Shown here: positions 5,469 through 5,683 of the stretch, in pieces
Layout: each line of letters starts with the position of its first letter
Numbering within the stretch: position 1 is the first letter of the stretch
NCBI GenBank assembly: GCA_023484185.1
Contig: JAMDBC010000159.1
Coordinates: 1-5,683 of the forward strand
Length of the DNA: 5,683 nt
Reading direction: 5' to 3'
From: Chloroflexota bacterium
GTDB taxonomy: Bacteria; Chloroflexota; Anaerolineae; Anaerolineales; Villigracilaceae
Notes under the pieces: model-generated
The model's database searches: none
What the model was told of the DNA's origin: nothing
What the model saw: only the letters and a program-made list of their open reading frames with translations
Made by a program: the position numbers and the translations under genes

Positions 5469-5683
5469 GCCCGTTCCCACGCGGCTTTGAGCGTATCCTT
5501 GAACAATCCACTGACGATGTGCTTGCGATAGTCCGCGCTGGCACGGCGGGCGCTGGAGCGGAATTGGGCCTGGGCTAGCAAAGCATCCAGCGCCGAGTCA
5601 AATGTTGAATCTATGAGAGATTGTCCACGCAAAATATTTTCCGCTTCGGTGGCGCGGAAGGGAGTCGCGCCGCCGGGGCCGAC
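5465..5683 (-). CDS. FAD-binding subunit of the molybdenum hydroxylase, C-terminal end (5' part outside window)
   Basis: An open frame runs from the window edge to a TGA at 5467-5465, giving the last 72 residues: VGPGGATPFRATEAENILRG at the start, then a helical stretch, then RRASADYRKHIVSGLF and KDTLKAAWERA. This is the CO dehydrogenase flavoprotein C-terminal domain found in CoxM, XdhB and related FAD subunits; the GxxxxxPxRa...aE..L.G start and the RaSAdYR signature are both visible. The subunit takes electrons from the Fe-S clusters and passes them to NAD+ or another acceptor. It should partner with the fused Fe-S/Mo subunit at 1467-4274, which lacks an FAD domain. The two genes would normally be adjacent, but a toxin-antitoxin pair, a second FAD-subunit tail and an orphan gene separate them. 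The stop codon lies within the -35 box of the toxin-antitoxin promoter. Confidence 0.88.
   Translation of the reverse strand, partial: VGPGGATPFRATEAENILRGQSLIDSTFDSALDALLAQAQFRSSARRASADYRKHIVSGLFKDTLKAAWERA
5526..5559 (-). repeat. Direct repeat copy A (within the intact FAD-subunit gene)
   Basis: Partner of the repeat at 4788-4820, with the exact 19-base core at 5532-5550. It encodes the conserved RSSARRASADYR stretch. The distance between the copies (about 738 bases) contains the FAD-subunit tail, the toxin-antitoxin promoter and both toxin-antitoxin genes. Confidence 0.88.

Noticed and set aside
1..5683. CRISPR array, tRNA, rRNA, riboswitch, transposase or integrase
   Set aside because: No regular spaced repeats, tRNA cloverleaf, integrase or transposase motifs were seen on either strand. 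The only repeats are the FAD-subunit pair, the operator octamers and the single palindromic element.

Overview
This 5.7-kb window reads almost entirely on the minus strand and is probably from a Chloroflexota bacterium of the Anaerolineae type. That placement is an inference from three things: the style of the threonine synthase and of the AI-2E-like transporter start, a fused Fe-S/Mo xanthine-dehydrogenase-type subunit, and a CCCTCACCCC-type GC-rich palindromic repeat sitting inside a gene. No rRNA or other marker gene is present to confirm it. Housekeeping genes run at roughly 53-60% G+C in the lines I counted. The stretch around 4290-4780 drops to about 38%.

Layout in the direction of transcription (right to left): (1) 5683-5465, the last 72 codons of the FAD-binding (CoxM/XdhB-like) subunit of a molybdenum hydroxylase; (2) 5422-4821, a complete vapBC-type toxin-antitoxin pair (Phd/YefM antitoxin, PIN-domain toxin) with its own consensus-like promoter; (3) 4820-4724, a headless remnant of a second, diverged FAD-subunit 3' end that begins right at the toxin stop codon; (4) 4646-4299, an AT-rich orphan gene for a 115-residue protein; (5) 4274-1467, a large fused [2Fe-2S] + molybdopterin subunit of xanthine-dehydrogenase type; (6) a bidirectional hairpin terminator at 1417-1457; (7) 1369-110, threonine synthase; (8) 113-1, the start of a membrane protein resembling AI-2E family transporters, overlapping thrC by 4 bases.

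Functionally, the FAD subunit and the fused Fe-S/Mo subunit should form one molybdenum hydroxylase. The active-site positions that distinguish purine oxidisers from aldehyde oxidisers look purine-like. The operon for this enzyme is split by about 1.2 kb of accessory DNA holding the toxin-antitoxin pair and the orphan gene.

The most interesting structure is that the toxin-antitoxin pair lies between two copies of the FAD-subunit 3' end. The copies share a 33-34-base direct repeat with an exact 19-base core. This looks like a small cassette that entered near the end of the gene and supplied a replacement gene end, leaving the displaced end behind the toxin. The alternative is a tandem paralogue mostly erased by the insertion. 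A second curiosity is a GC-rich palindromic repeat element carried in frame inside the Fe-S part of the large subunit.
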